DNA of 64,000 nt from Stropharia rugosoannulata (GCA_028532985.1 JANCIK010000006.1:3100001-3164000); one strand, 5' to 3'; counted from the first letter of the stretch, positions 1 to 13,300 are shown. A program made the numbers and translations. Notes: generated by a model not told the origin, from the letters alone.

Positions 1-2287
1 GCTGCAGCCGGGTCAGGTACTGTGAACGGGGTCAGGTCTGCAGACACAGCTGTCACAGGTTGTGCAAGTTGATAAAGACGAGTTGGGAGCGGTGGACGCT
101 TGGGTACAGTTTTTGCAGGGAGTTGTGTAGACGTAATGGATGCCGCATTGTCTGATTGGTGAGGTTCATTGGTTGGTATTTCAGCGTTCCAATGCTTTCG
201 CATCTTCTTCCTAGCGGGTTCCCCCCTTTTACGGACCGATTCCACATTATCGATGACCTCAATTATAACGGCGTCTGGGTTAGCATCATCGATTCCTGCC
301 GACTCCATCACTTTGCGCTTCACGATACTGCTCGATGGCATATCCGTGGGCTTGCCAGTAGCGTCCTTGTGTAAAGGCGCGCTGTTGGTTTCCTTTGGAT
401 TGTTTGCTGGGCGACGTTGTGCGTTGTCAATTGCTATCCAGTTATTATCATTTCTCGTAGCAGTAGGTCCTTCCACTCCGGAGCTGCGTGTCATGCTATC
501 AGTCTTTGGGCCGGGCTTACTAGAGATAGCTGTAGGTGCTGTGGTCGACACGCTCTTGATCTTTTTGGCCTTTGGACTCTTCGGCATGCACATTCCATTG
601 ATTTCGTTTGCCCGTTTGATGGCTGTCGCGAGGTCGGTTATTTCAGGTTTCAATGTATCTGACCAAACAGGCATCGAACTCGACCTAAATATCAGCATCA
701 GTAATGCGACTATGTAATTCAAAGGTAGAAAGAGCACCATTCAATAACGAGGCCATCATCTCTGATTAAGGTATGATTAAGACAGCATATACTATGTAGG
801 AGGTATGCAACTCACCTCCAGAATGCCTTCGTCTTCTTTAAGCCGAGTTGGCGAAGTTCCCTCACTTTTTCGACGAAGAAAGACCTGCGATTATTAGCAA
901 AATCTGGGTTTGACTTCTTGCACATATCCGGAGTTGGGTAATATTTAGTAGATTCGGTTATTAATTTGCGAGCGGGCTGGTATGACTCTGCCGGATGCGG
1001 AGATTGAGGTTCCTGCTTGACAGAACGCTGGTTTTCTGATTTCACCCTGACGGAAGACGGCGCTCGTTCAACTGTGACCGCGGCAGTTGATTTAGCAGGA
1101 GCAGAGGAAAGCTTTCTCGCAGAACGATCTTCTACTTTAATCTTCACAGGAGAAGGCTCTTGTTTAATCGTAACAGAGGTTGTTGATTCCGGAGGGGTGA
1201 GAGGAAGCTCTCTCGCAGGCCTGGCTGGAGTAGAGATGATCAAATTTTGAGGAGTCTGGCGGCCTGTCTCAGGTAGTGGAATATCAACTGGATCTCCTAT
1301 TGTAATCCTGCTCGCTAACTCAGTATCAGTTATAAGGGAATACTGGATCTCCCTGAGGGTGGTGTCGATCATTTCCGTTGTCGACATATTAGGAGGAAAT
1401 CTATCGTGCGTAATTTTTCGGCGCTTAAGGGGCGCGGGAGGCAGTAAAGGAGATGGGGACCGTGAACGGATACACCAGTAGGGTATTGGTTGGTATACGG
1501 GAGATGTAGGTTCTATAGTAGTGCTGCTTGGATTAGGTGTATGCGAATAGTTTTGTTCTGGCTTCATCGGGGAGGGTGATAGGCTGCGTTTCACCGGAAG
1601 TGGTCTGTCCGGCTGCGATCTGTCTCTTCGGTGACTTGGAAAATCCGTTATAGGTTTTGGAGGCAGACTTGGATGGTGTATCATAGACACATTGCGCGGA
1701 TTCTGATGCATAGAAAACTGGGTGTCTGTCTTAGCAGCAGAATTCCTGATGGAGTGGTAACTCGAAGTCGAGCTGACAGATGTAACGGTCGACGTTGACG
1801 ACTGCGGGGTTGATGATGACGACGACTTCCACGATGCAGTGCTTTCCTGCCGTCCCCACTGCGCAAAGGGTTGTTGTTTGAACGACGATGGATGCGCCGA
1901 GGGTGCTAGGTTAATCAAATATTCTATAAAAACGATGTGATGAAACAAGATGCAGTAAAACATACTATTTGGATAGCGATAATGATCCCCATTATGAGGA
2001 AACGGTCCTCCTCTACTCGATCCGCGACCACGACCGCGATCTCGCCATGAACTGTTACCTCGCACAGCATACTGCGTGAATGGTCCCCCTCGATAAGGCC
2101 CTCCGCGGTATCCTCCTCGTATTCCTATGCTACCACCACGCAATGTCGTAGTCACCGCAATGTTTGGAGGAGCCCTCTGCGTCCCTCGGCGGCCCATTTC
2201 ATTGGGCTGCACATCTTCGGGGTGGAGGACGGGTGTTAGAGAAGATTGCGCTGCCACACCGTATTGTCGCAGGAGTCTGTTGGACAT
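1..2287 (-). CDS. Disordered RGG/proline-rich protein, 3' end outside window
   Basis: I do not recognise this protein. It starts at the ATG at 2285-2287 (MSNRLLRQYG). Residues ~40-90 form an arginine-glycine patch (GGYRGGPYRGGPF, RGRGRGSSRGG) of the kind that binds RNA or undergoes arginine methylation. A long Ser/Pro-rich, charged, low-complexity stretch follows. A 60-nt intron lies at 1906-1965; it has no stop and a length divisible by three, so a naive reading runs through it. A conserved-looking segment (VRELRQLGLKKTKAFWR) ends at the intron at 685-815. The next exon continues in frame (SSSMPVWSDTLKPEIT) and runs off the left edge, still rich in Ser, Pro and Lys. The RGG patch suggests a nuclear or RNA-associated role, but that is inference only. 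Splicing is clear; function is unknown. Confidence 0.75.
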
Positions 2288-3144
2288 CACTGTTGCATTG
2301 AATGACTGTGGTTATGGAGTGGTATATCGAGCAAGGGTCTGTAGGACTGTATAAAAGTGGGGAGGTCTTAATGTTGTCTTAATGAGAGGTCAATGGGAGT
2401 CCGAGAGTCGGAGTTTTGGCGAATGTGCCACAGCAAACCAACAGCAAACAGCAAACACATGTAGGCGGAAACCCGGCCCGTCGCTTCCATCTAATCAGCT
2501 TGCTTTGAGCTTTGTTTGAGCTTGACAAGAGCTTGACAAGAGCTTGAAAAGCTTAAAAAGGTCAGAAAGGCCATCACCACGTCGACTAAGTTCTATAAGG
2601 AAAACATCAGTGGAAAATTTGTGGCAAATCAGTGGCCACCGTTGGGCCACCTTTGGTCTTGTATTGATCAGTAAGTAATAAGTACCACAAGCCTGAGGTC
2701 TAGGTAACCCAAAAGAAATCGCAGGAAAATTCAAATGGCAGACTTTCGCGATATCGCATTGGGCTTGCATTGGGCACCGCGTGCATACCCAAAAGGAAAA
2801 TGCATAGTCGAAAATGGAAATTACCGCGCCGGGGAAGGTTCAGGGCTGTTCAACGTTCAGGGCTGCACAAGCGAGCATGTGGAGTAGGGGCAGGCCGTAA
2901 GAGCCATGCTTGGCTAGGTCACAAAACATGTAAGTAAGCCGTAAGATCTCGAAACCAACTAGAAACACAAAAAACCGTACTACTTGCTCTGGTTGCGCCG
3001 TTAACATTCAATTTAGAAACAGTTAAAGATAATTGAATACCAATCAAACTCATATGGTACAATGGTATGATCGATTCATGTTGGCGTTATCATCCATAGT
3101 AAGTAGGTTCATAATAACGCTTGAGAGCTCTGAGCAACCGTCAA
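2288..3144. other. Intergenic, with a short tandem repeat
   Basis: No convincing gene. At about 2510-2560 there are three to four imperfect direct copies of an 11-12 bp unit (gagcttgacaa). The part next to 2287 is the presumed promoter of the RGG protein gene. Open frames here have neither splice structure nor recognisable protein content. Confidence 0.6.
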
Positions 3145-3632
3145 TTAGGACTGGGTGGTAACAACACCATCTGGCTCTGGAATAATAAGTCAGCCAAGAT
3201 AATATAGAGGAGCAAGATGATGGTGCACACTCACCAATGTAATCAATCTCGGAACCTACAAGCGACTGCAGCTTATTGAATGCGGATTCCGGAATAGTTG
3301 CAGCAAAGCCCTGGTACGAGGAGTGATTCATATGTCTCTTCAGGTTATAATAGGTCAGAGAGATAGACGGACGTTGAGAATGCCTTTGCCCTGGTCCCAA
3401 CGATCCTTAAGCTCTCCGCCTACAAATATGATCATGACATCAACGAAGTCCCGCGCCTGTATGAGCAGTACTCACCGGCCTCTTCTACCTTCTTAACATA
3501 ACCTGATATTTGGTCCGAGTTGACTGAATCTTTGAAGACGACGATATATCTATCGCAAGATGTTCAATTCAAGGTGCACCACGGAAATAGGGGTAAATCC
3601 GCGCACTTCTGAGCCTGCTCTCCTGTTGACAT
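3145..3632 (-). CDS. Small I9-type (Pbi2-like) proteinase inhibitor
   Basis: Five small exons join into an 84-residue protein. Exon 1 is MSTGEQAQ plus two bases of the next Lys codon. Later exons carry KYIVVFKDSVNSDQISGY, GGELKDRWDQGKGILN, GFAATIPESAFNKLQSL and the tail YIEPDGVVTTQS. The order YIVVFK, then G(F)AA.IP, then Y.IEPDG is the hallmark of the peptidase-inhibitor I9 / subtilisin-propeptide fold, best known from the yeast proteinase B inhibitor. The length fits a stand-alone inhibitor: there is no signal peptide and no protease domain. Such proteins inhibit vacuolar subtilisin-like proteases from the cytosol and assist vacuole fusion in yeast. Every junction has GT-AG ends and conserves frame. 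The first intron is the least certain because it rests on a two-base split codon. Confidence 0.85.
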
Positions 3633-4299
3633 CCTGACGAATCTTCGGCTGACGAAAATGGGCGAGGTAGTTATATACGAATAGTGGTGGTTAGCGAAGA
3701 TTGATGGGCGCTGGTGGAGAGTCTGGAGACTGCGCAGGTGGCTTATATAGGTGAATCTCAACCCCATAACGCCATCTCGGAAATGATAAGATGCTGTCCA
3801 GATTTGGTCTCCTGATTCATTGCGGGCTACGGCATATTCCCATTGGCTTTCACCCGACCGGGCCATGTGCATGAATGACGATCTTCAATGGCTAGGACGG
3901 CTCCACAGATGGGCGGCGCGTCTCTACTGCAGTGTACAATACACGACGACCAACACTTCTAGCGTCTGCTGACGCGCATCCATATTCCACACCCAGTGCG
4001 CTCTTTCATCATGGCGGCCACTTTCACTGCTTCAGTGCGCAACGTGCTGCACAATAGCTATTGCATTACAATGGACACCTCGACGAGATATCTACAATTT
4101 TTTTCGAGTCATCTCTGCCACTATTATGACTTATGTACAAAGAATTAAGTGAATATATAACCCAATACTTTACACAAATTCAATGCAAATCAGGGTCTAA
4201 CTGTCTAAGCCAAAAGGCGCCATAAGTATGGTATATGCATAATTGCCCGTAAATCTCAATAAAAAGCTGTACGCCTGCGGTAGCCACGCCTGTCCAAAC
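3633..4299. other. Intergenic between inhibitor promoter and VPS9 gene 3' end
   Basis: Holds the 5' leader and promoter of the inhibitor gene and, below 4300, the 3' region of the VPS9-domain gene. An open stretch upstream of the inhibitor ATG is in frame with it, but no conserved residues are seen, so I treat it as leader. Confidence 0.5.
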
Positions 4300-7200
4300 C
4301 TACTCTTCAAACCCGCCAATAGACCGGATGCCTTCGACAAGTCGCCGGTAGTCGCGCAGAAGCTCAGCGATCTCTGACATCCGCAGGTCATCTGCAGCGC
4401 AGTTCAAGAAGCGTTGTTTCGGCGGTGCAAGCTGCAGCAGAGGCGCAGTTGGTCCAGGTGATACTGCGCGCGATGAAGAAGGACTGCCGCGTCCACGGCT
4501 GCTATTCTGATGTAAAAGAGACGCTCTTCTTGAAGACGAGTCTGTACCTCCCTAGATAGTCAACCAGAGTTAATATATTTGTACCATGCCACAAAAGATA
4601 AACATACCTTTAAGCTGGCAAGTGCTGAGACCGATGCTAGCCGGTCAGAAAGACTTTTCCTAGAGCGCGCCTTTTTCTTGCTGGCACTGAGCATGCTCTC
4701 AAAGCTGCGAATACTGCGCGTGTCATTCACCGCGGCGGCATCCTCTTCCTCATCCTCTTCCTCATCCTCCTCGTCGTCATCCGCAGCAGAGCTCTCCTCC
4801 GCACTTTCACTCTCATCCTGACTATCGTCATCGTCGTCCCTGCTGACCTTGAACGACCGAGCCGACGCACGCGAACGGACAGATGACGGCCTCGACACGG
4901 TCAGCAACTGCTGTCCTGACTCCTCCGTGGCAGTGTTCGACCTAGAGCGCCCAGAAATGGGAAGAGACGCCGCCAAGCTGGCAATGGAAAATCCGCTTTC
5001 CCGGCGCAGCAGGCCGAAACCAGGGCGCAGGCTGCCAAGTACAGGTGTACCAGGAGAAGACACCGGCCCACTCGCTGCGGTGTTTGTCGTTGGCATGAAT
5101 GAGCGGAGGATACCGAACGAGGAATCCACCACGCCTGTGATCACCTTGTTGGCAGAATCGGTTATGGCATCGACCTGCTGTCCAACGCGTCCGCGCAGTC
5201 CCTGGTCTGCAGGCTCGAGTGGTGTCTCCCCAGTGATCGGGCTGCGGGTCAACGTGATTGGCGTGAGATCAGCGGTGCTATACAGTGCAGGGTGAATAGA
5301 GCGATTAAAAGAAATAAGTCGAACAGAACATACCTCATGACTTTATCATTATCTCCCAATCCCAAGCTAGCCATGTCGACGTTTTCAAGGAATTCAGCGA
5401 CTGCGAGCATATTTATCAAACAATAGCTTTCCTCTCCGCCAACGGTTTGGTTACGGAACCGCTGTATGAAGAGTAGATTGGATACTAAGTGAGGTGGGTT
5501 AGCCTTTACGACTGAGAATATGATCAGGGGAAGCAGAACATCTCCGGAAACTGGTGTAGGATCCTCAGAAGCCACTGGCGCCAGCTTTTCAATATCCGAC
5601 GCAAGCTGTTGCGCTGGGGTTGAAGCGGTCGTGTCGAGTTGCAGTGGCGGAGGGGGTCCCTTCGTTTTGAAAGGTGGCGTTGTACTCTTCGACTGTATAT
5701 CTATGGGCTGCGACTTAGGAGCCGTAGCTGAGTAGACCAGGTCGTCACCAGATGTCGTAGGGGCTGTTGATTGGGCCTCTGAAAGGGAGGCCTTCGGCTG
5801 GCCATCAGACGTGAACTTAGGTTTAGCGGTTGGTAGATCATCTTCCACCTCACTTGATTTGTCGTGCTCGGAAATAAGACGAATAGGCGGTAGCTTCGAT
5901 AGACCGTCTGAACAAACAAACAAAAAATAGCATGTTATGATTGATCAAATCGTCCGATAGCATGCAGGCTCACCAACAACCGTTTTGTGTGCAGCAACCA
6001 GCAGTGCCGACTTGTCGGATGGGCTGTAGCAGTGATCCAGCCGAGTAAATACTAATAAAGGTGGCTTCAGATGAGGTGTTCAAAATGAGGCTGTATACTA
6101 CTTACGGTCACCACATTCTTTAATAACCGCATTCAACGCAGTCTCATCGACCGATTTCGGGACCTCAATCCCAAGATGAGCCAAACGAAGGTCGAGCATA
6201 TTCAGTGCAGCTATGCGAGTCGACAACGCTTCATCGTGGGATGCATCATCCGTCGTAGGTTGTTTATGCAACCTAGCATATATTAGTAGGTGTGGAAATG
6301 AGGTTGGAAGAGCAATCTGTACCTATCATAAAAGACAGTCATAATAGTGTGTTCGATGGCTTCCAGTACTTCGCGTATGCGCGTTTCACTTTCCATGCGG
6401 CCCTGCTCGCGTTGTTCCCGATCTTTTTCATCATCCGCTTCGGATTCCGTGTCGCCACCTAATCTATCCTTCCATCTGGGAATAAAGGATGATCCTCCAG
6501 AACGCATGTCTTGCTCTAGGGCTAGATAAAAGTCCTGCAGATGTTCCGCTGCATCGTCTGGGTTTTCGTCCAAGGTGTTGACGATATATCCATTACCGTT
6601 GCCATCCTTTCCGCCTTTCTCACCACCTAACTTCATTTGCAGGGAAGACGCTGACGATGTCTTCTTAAAAAAGGGGTACCAATCTGCAGTGACCCCGTGG
6701 AGACGATCCATAACCCAGCTTGGTATCGGTGCGTGGTTGAGGGATGCAGTGTTTGCCAGCGTGACTTTAACTTCGCTTTTCACCGCCCTATTCAGCTCTT
6801 TTGCTAAATCTTTGCGCACAACTTTACGATCAATAGTGAAAGCAGATAGTTCAACCGCGCCATTATTATCTTGAGAAGAGTCAAAGCTGCGCACAGATGC
6901 TGGAGGAGATGCTGGGACGGGAGTGGTCGTCTTGGAGGAGGGTCCACCAAAGAGGGACACGAACGGAAGACTGATCCTCGACGAAGATGACTGAGTGCTT
7001 GGGGCGGGACGGCTCCCAGGGCGCGGAGGAAGAGGTGGTTTAGGTCCTATTTGGGCCCGCGGAGGAAGATGCAGTGATGGTGTATGTGATGGAAGAGTGT
7101 ACTCTGGGTATGCAATGGGTATAGCTTCAGGCAGGCTAGGGAGTGGGGGTAAAAGAGATAGAGCAGCCGATCTTGTCGAAGGCGCAAGAATGTCTTGAAA

Positions 7201-7941
7201 TAGTTTGGAAGTGGGGTTAATTGTCGAGCGGAAGGAAAGTGTTTCGCTAAGATGGGGTCAGATTGAGATAAAAGGACTGGTAGAATATTTTGATTACTCT
7301 TCCAAAGTGCCCCGGAGACCTGAGAGGGTAACGATTGGCGTATTCTTCTTTGAGGGGCTGTCGGAAAGAACGAGATGGTCCTTGACAAACTCTGCAGTGA
7401 TTTTGCCATGGTTTGAGGCTGATTCTAATGGCAGCAGCAACGTCGCCTAAGAGCAATTAGCTATATATGTAGTCACAATGTCGCATTCATGACTTGCCTT
7501 GCCGGACGTGATTGTACTCCAGACCTCTACCCAGTCTTCTGAGACCTCAGGCTCAAGCACAAGTTTCTCCAAAATCAACCAGCCTAATGTGCCACTGTCA
7601 AGACCAATACCCTGGGCGGCGGCCTTGAGGTGCATGATTTGGAGTTTACTCGTGGCATCCCCCTGATGCTGCTGGGGAGACGAAGGATGCACGGTCGTGC
7701 CTGTTGTCGCCGATGTAGGGGTAACTCGCTGCCTCGGGGTGTACGGTACATATCGTGGTTCTCCGTTGACGCTGAGGGTCGCCCCACCTGCCCCCGTGGC
7801 TTGTTTCGAGGACGGGGTAGGACTAGGCCCGGGGGAGAGTAATGGGTGAGCTTCATGAGCCGCAGAAGCCAGTTGCAGCCTGTTTCCAGAGGTCCTTCCT
7901 ATCGATGTTACTGGGAAGTCGTTTCCTCTATTCGAAGCCAT
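4300..7941 (-). CDS. VPS9-domain protein, probable Rab5-type guanine nucleotide exchange factor
   Basis: About eight exons join in frame into a protein of roughly 1,080 residues. The N-terminal part (from MASNRGNDFPVTS at 7941) is Ser/Pro-rich and contains a conserved-looking LGWLILEKLVLEPE segment. A Pro-rich linker, the VSLFGGPSSKTTTP region and a helical part follow. The VPS9 core is spread over exons at ~6.2-5.3 kb: LFTRLDHCYSPSDKSALL, DGLSKLPPIRL, then DVLLPLIIFSVVKANPPHL, SNLLFIQRFRN, ESYCLINMLAVAEFLENV. These match the catalytic VPS9 fold (conserved D...P and Y motifs), which exchanges GDP for GTP on Rab5/Vps21 GTPases at endosomes. The C-terminal half has a long acidic run (~4740-4850) and ends RDYRRLVEGIRSIGGFEE. 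The first intron (about 7450-7500) uses a GC donor (AAG|GCAAGT). Confidence 0.9.
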
Positions 7942-8258
7942 TTTGCCTTGATGCACCCAGGCAGAATGTACGACGTCTTATTGCAAGGCCTCAAAGGGAT
8001 TCAGTCTTGGGCGCACCTCTTGGGCGCTCTTCTCATCAATTTGGAGCGGGGTACGTCAGAAAGTAGGAACTGCACCCAAAGACGATGCGTGGAGATGGAG
8101 AGAAGTGGCAGGCCGCCGCAGACGTCGTGAGCAAGGGATGATCCAATTTGGCTTGTCCAAATTTAGATTTGTATCCTGACCTCGAACTACCATCTACCAT
8201 CAACCCTACAATCTATTTCTTTAATCACCTACAGCGAACGAGCTCATTGCCTATCTAA
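7942..8258. promoter_or_regulatory. Shared promoter region between divergent genes
   Basis: This 317-bp gap separates the start codons of the VPS9 gene (minus) and the small coiled-coil gene (plus), so it must hold both promoters. No single element stands out. CT-rich stretches occur at ~8190-8230, upstream of the plus-strand ATG. Confidence 0.4.
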
Positions 8259-9228
8259 ATGAATCCAGAAACGCATCTACTGAGACTTCCGAATAAATTA
8301 TATAATGGACGCAACGGGTTCAAGCAGGATTTCACAGATCCCAGCCAAATTCAGGATCCATACCGAAAACAAGTTGCCTTAGAAGCCCACCGTAGAGCAA
8401 TGTTCATTCTCAATAACAAGAAAAGGGTGATACCGAGGTATATCCAAACTGTTTTACACTTTCCATCTCTTGACTGACTTGAGTGGGCTTCAGTTTCGAC
8501 AAGATGGAGCCGGACTTGGATGATTCGAACATCTTGACTCACAATAGTGATGCTATACAATCAGTCAAAGATGACCATCTGCTTGACTTGCAGAAACTAT
8601 ATGAATATCAGGCGGATGAATACCACCAAGAAATATTGGATAAGTATGTATTCAATGATGAAAGCTGGTATGAACCAGAGAACACAGGCAAGTCAACAAA
8701 AAGATTGCAGGTAAGTGTTGGAGCAAAATATGTGTCCTATAACTTATCTGTTCAATCTCAGGAGCTTCTCTATAATGGCTTTACAAAAGATTATCTGTTA
8801 AAAGCACAATGGCAGGGAGACTATGAACAACTCAGTCACACATACCTTTCCCAATTGCTTGCTCTACAAAGCGAGCAAGTTGAACTGCGAAAGAAGCAAG
8901 AAGAAGAGCGTAGGAGGTGGGAAAAGGCATTTCCTTTGAGCAAAGAAGACTTCAACAAGAAGGGAAGGGATGTTCAGCTTAGAGTTGCCCGGTTCCTGAT
9001 TGCTACAGAACATGAAAAAGAGAAGATGCTCAGCATATATAACTGGGCCTGGAGGCAGGTCATGCCTCTTCAGGAACTGTTCAAAACAGATGTATGTGAA
9101 CCCTTCTACTTTTTATTCATTCTTTGATTTATTTATTTTTTGTCCAGGCTCGGTTTGCAGCTGATATACGTGGGCTGGTTATGGCAGATAATGCTGTCTC
9201 TGATCCACGGCGGGCAAGGATGCAGTAG
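8259..9228 (+). CDS. Uncharacterised coiled-coil protein
   Basis: I do not recognise the family. Four exons join cleanly. Exon 1 (MNPETHLLRLPNKLYNG) ends KKRVIP; the intron at ~8438-8494 ends ttcag before FDKMEPDLDDSN. A second intron interrupts after TKRLQ and a third after ELFKTD. The last exon reads ARFAADIRGLVMADNA and ends at the TAG at 9226-9228. The middle is strongly helical and charged (QVELRKKQEEERRRWEKAF), typical of a coiled coil. No transmembrane segment or enzyme motif is visible. Base composition is more AT-rich than the VPS9 gene. It may be a lineage-specific gene; its role is unknown. Confidence 0.6.
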
Positions 9229-10324
9229 TGATAGATGAGTATGTTCTACTCCTTTTCCATTATTATTCCATTCACTGTATCATTCATTTTTATGTACAGT
9301 AATTACACGGTCCTTGAGACTGTCATGGTCAAGGTTGTCACGGTCAGCCTCATTCGTACTCTTGATTGCTTATGTTGTTCTGTTGTTTGCTTCACTTGAC
9401 TGTCTCGAAGTCCATACCATTCATCCACCTCCTTCCTTTGTACTTACATAGTATTTACTTGTCCCCTTCATTCTCTTCTATAATTCCTTATATGTTCTTG
9501 ATATGTTCATGCACTTCTCTCTTGTCTTCCTCGTAGTATATATTCCGCATGTAACTTAGAACTTAGCTTCGTCGAATCAACGCGTATCATCTCTCATCAC
9601 TCGCCGTGTGATTCTCGTGACTTCAACTTCTGTGACCTTGCCCGTAACAGTTCATGACTCCTTGTTTGTTTCCTTGTCACCCTTTCCTGAATCCTTAGTA
9701 CCTTGGGTCACTTCTATATGATATATAAAAAAAGATTGTGAAAAATGACAGTGAATGAGTGGAGACAGCCTCTACAAAATTGGGTTTTTGGCTGTCCGCC
9801 AACTATATCCTCAGTGCTGAGCTCAAATCCTTTTCGATGGATGTGAAATCCTACAGAATAGTAGACACAGCCTATATGTATACATTACAAAGTAAATTAC
9901 AGTCCTATCTTCTCAGGTGCTTGTGCAATTTGCATTTGTCTCAAGGAATGGTAGTGTCTCAAGGACCGTGCGATAACTGTACAAGACAACCTGTTCACCC
10001 ACGCGCATGACATCATATGTAACTTCTTCGAAAAATAGGTCATTCCCAGGGTTCTTACTTTCAATCTGGTGGGGTAGTTGAACCCAGGGTTTTTGCCCTG
10101 AACTCCACATTTTCCAGCCAGGGTCTTCCCAATTTAGATGTATTTGTCTCATAATTTCCACACGTCATAGTGCGTCATGACCCAAATTTAGCACAACATC
10201 CGGGCAACCCAAAGCAGAAGGGGGGATGTTTGTATTCAAATTAAAGAATTCTATGATAAAATCGGTACAGTATCACTTTAGTATACAAGCAGGGGATGTA
10301 ATAGTAAGAGGTGTAATTTATAAA
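9229..10324. other. AT-rich intergenic region at left side of the mobile-element block
   Basis: No gene is supported. If the transposase at 10325-14543 belongs to an element with terminal repeats, its left end should be here. I compared this stretch by eye with 14544-15313 and 28690-28792 and saw no convincing inverted repeat. Confidence 0.45.
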
Positions 10325-13300
10325 TTATAAGCAGTCCATACGAAGATATTTACGGCTGTTATACGTTGAAATAAGGGAGTCATCCGATGGCAATGACAGC
10401 TCCAGACCATCGAAGAGAAGGAAGTAAGAGTGGCCGTCGACTACCGTAGTCCTCTCCTGAAGCATCTCTGAGAATGCGAGATCTTCAAGGATTGTGTCGG
10501 AATCATAAGGCGTCGCTGACTCGCCTTTAACGGATTCATGTTCGATGATCCGTTCATAGAGGTCGTGAACAGCGGTAAGAAAAGATGCAACATTGAATTT
10601 TACGCCTTTCTCAAATATTCCAGGAGGCTGCGGGTACTTGGGCACAGACAGGTCAATGGATGTCTTTTTGGCTTTCTGTGGACCGCCATCCAAGCAGTAG
10701 CCCTTATTATGATTGGCCACGCCAGCACGGCCGTACATTTTGGTGCAGCAGCGTGTGCATGTAGCACGCTTGCATGGCTGGATGCATTGAAAATTACGAT
10801 ATGAGTTGATGATCAACTGTGGTACTAAATCGGAGCCACGTACCTTCTTCGCCGCAGCTTTAGTCCCATCAGCCTCAGCGGTGTCTGCCTCAGCAGCATC
10901 GCCGTCTGCCTCTGTGCATTCCTCGGTGCCCAATTTCGAGGGTTCAGCCTTGACCTTCAGTGCGGGTACGGCCTCGCAATGGGTCTTCCAGAAGTGATCA
11001 CTACCAGAGCCTAGTAAATGCAAAACAAATCAAGATTCAAGCATTAGTAGACGCCAATAGACGGACATTAATGAACTTGAACTATAAATTGCGTACGTGA
11101 TGTGTAATCCTCCTTTGCAAGTCTTGCGATGACAATATCCTCGATAGCCGATAGCTTCTTCTGCAGGGCTTGCGGGTACTTCTTGATAAACAGACTTGGC
11201 TTATCTTTTATAATAACTTGTAGTCGATTATTGTATACCTCTGTTGCTGTAGCCCACTGTTCCATAGTCATCGCGAATGTCGTCCATTGATACTCCTTAC
11301 GCATATCCATGAATAAATAAAACTCTTCCTTGGTTTCGATGGAGAGAGATCGGATATCAATAGTTGTCCCAACAGAAAAGAGGAGCTGGGAACGTGTCAG
11401 CCCTTTTGCTTGAAGGTTAGCCGGAAGGGGCAGTCGGCGCTGCAGTAGCTCCGCAGTCGTGAGCTGCTTGGCTGATAATGATCCCGCTGTCTTCAAAGAG
11501 CTGCCTAAGACTTGTAGCCGCTGCACTGCTGATCCATTTTCTGAGTGGGATGTCCCTGATTTACGACAGATCGGCATAAATGCCCAGGATGCTTGCATAA
11601 CCTTGCCGCCAGCTGCGTCTGGAGCGACGATGTCTGAGGTGCTTTGAATGACATCCTCTGATGGCTCGCAATTCATGGCAGCAACCGCTTGCATAGGCGA
11701 GCCCGAATCAGAGTTATCTATTATTATTGCCTGGATAATTATAGAATACAGTATGGTCAACACATAGTAGTAGTAAGTGAATAAATGCTTACGTCTGCAC
11801 TATTGCCTGGCGTGAATGGCCTAGCATCATAGTGTCTTCGTTTTGGGCCAGGCGTGTTGACTCTGTTGTCAGCTGAGTGGGATTCAAGTTCACCAACCTC
11901 AGCCGGCGTATCGGCTTGGTTGGGTTCCTTCCTCTTCTCACCCCGTGTATTGAAGTCAACTCTCGCCAATGGGGCATTAACAAGGCTTTCGTCTAAGCCC
12001 AGATTCTGGAGAACATGGTACGTTGCCGCTTCTTCTAAATCCGGGTCATGATTGTCTAGTAGCAGATCGTACCCTGGATCTTCGGACTCAGCCAATGTAT
12101 TTTCAAGTTCACCTGCAGTAACAAGGCCGCCGTATGTTGTTGAGTGATGGGACTCAACTAGTCCAAAGGTCTCTGAGTCACATACGGCAGGCAGGATGGG
12201 TCGAAGTTTAATCTGAGCAGTAGAGTTGTGGTCAGTCTTTTTGGAGATTAGTAGATTAGATAGTTGAGCGATGTAATTGACGAGGTGGACGTGGTGCGAT
12301 CCGTTCAATGATTGAATGAACTCTGGAAGGTTTATATCTCTGTGCTTGGTTTCTACCCGTGCTGTACCTATGCGGATGTTTCGGCGATGGAAATGATCGT
12401 GCGCAAGTGCGGTGTACATCTCCAATCCACTCGAGAAGGAACGCTGGATTGAGTTCCATCCCTTATGCGAGCCCTCGATGCGGCTTCCATCCAGGGCAAT
12501 ATCTTGAATATTATCAGGGCGAGCAAGGCACCCTTTATGAACGTGCTCAAGCTGGTCGGCATGAACCTTAATATGAACCATAATGATTAATATAGCTTGC
12601 TAAAACAGGGTGAGAGCATAACTTACTTTGGGTGCAGCAGCTGACCATACGCTGCCTTTACGCGCCCACTTGCTATAGGCATCAGCCAATCTGATTCCCT
12701 GCTCTTCTCGGCTCCAGTAAGTTGCCGGTTGGCCTTTCTTGGACGATGTCTTGATTATTGCATCCTTGATGGAGGCAAGAACTTGCCGTTGAAACGGGTT
12801 CTTAGTGCCACGGTGGATAACTGCACCGTATCTAGATTGAATAATAATCACTCGCAATTTAAGTATACAGATGTGTGCAGGAATAGAACTTACCGCCTAA
12901 TGAAATGAAATACGTCAAGGAACACTAAAATTCCTTTACCAAAAGCCTGTTCAATGAAGCGCTGCACAGTGCAGCAATTATCTACGATAACTGCAAGAGC
13001 TTTGGCGAGTTCCATAAAATCAAGACGTCCTGTGATGCCGGCTAAAAGCTCCTGTATTTCTATGGGCGATGCTGTCATACAATACCTCTGTAATGCATAC
13101 AGTGCCGCGTCAGATCAATTTATTTACAGATACTTTATTTAGCAATTACATACCCATGCAAGGCCCTCGTTAAGCTCGTTCAAAGCACTAAGAATACCAC
13201 CGTTCATTGGACTTTCACGCCGCTTGTCTTTAGAGACAACAGTTGCCTTTGCTGCGGACTTGAAGGTATTGTCTACAGAAATAGACTTGGCTAACAACGG

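Noticed and set aside
169..717. 182-codon plus-strand open frame
   Set aside because: It lies opposite the spliced, in-frame exon of the RGG protein gene and has no features of its own.
2510..2560. CRISPR-like array
   Set aside because: Units are 11-12 bp direct tandem copies without spacers, in a eukaryotic genome.
4740..4850. Ser-rich plus-strand frame suggesting a low-complexity gene
   Set aside because: It is the complement of the acidic Asp/Glu run in the VPS9 protein.
9759..10010. Plus-strand frame METASTKLGFWLSANY
   Set aside because: No domain or splice support; lies in AT-rich flank of the transposase region.
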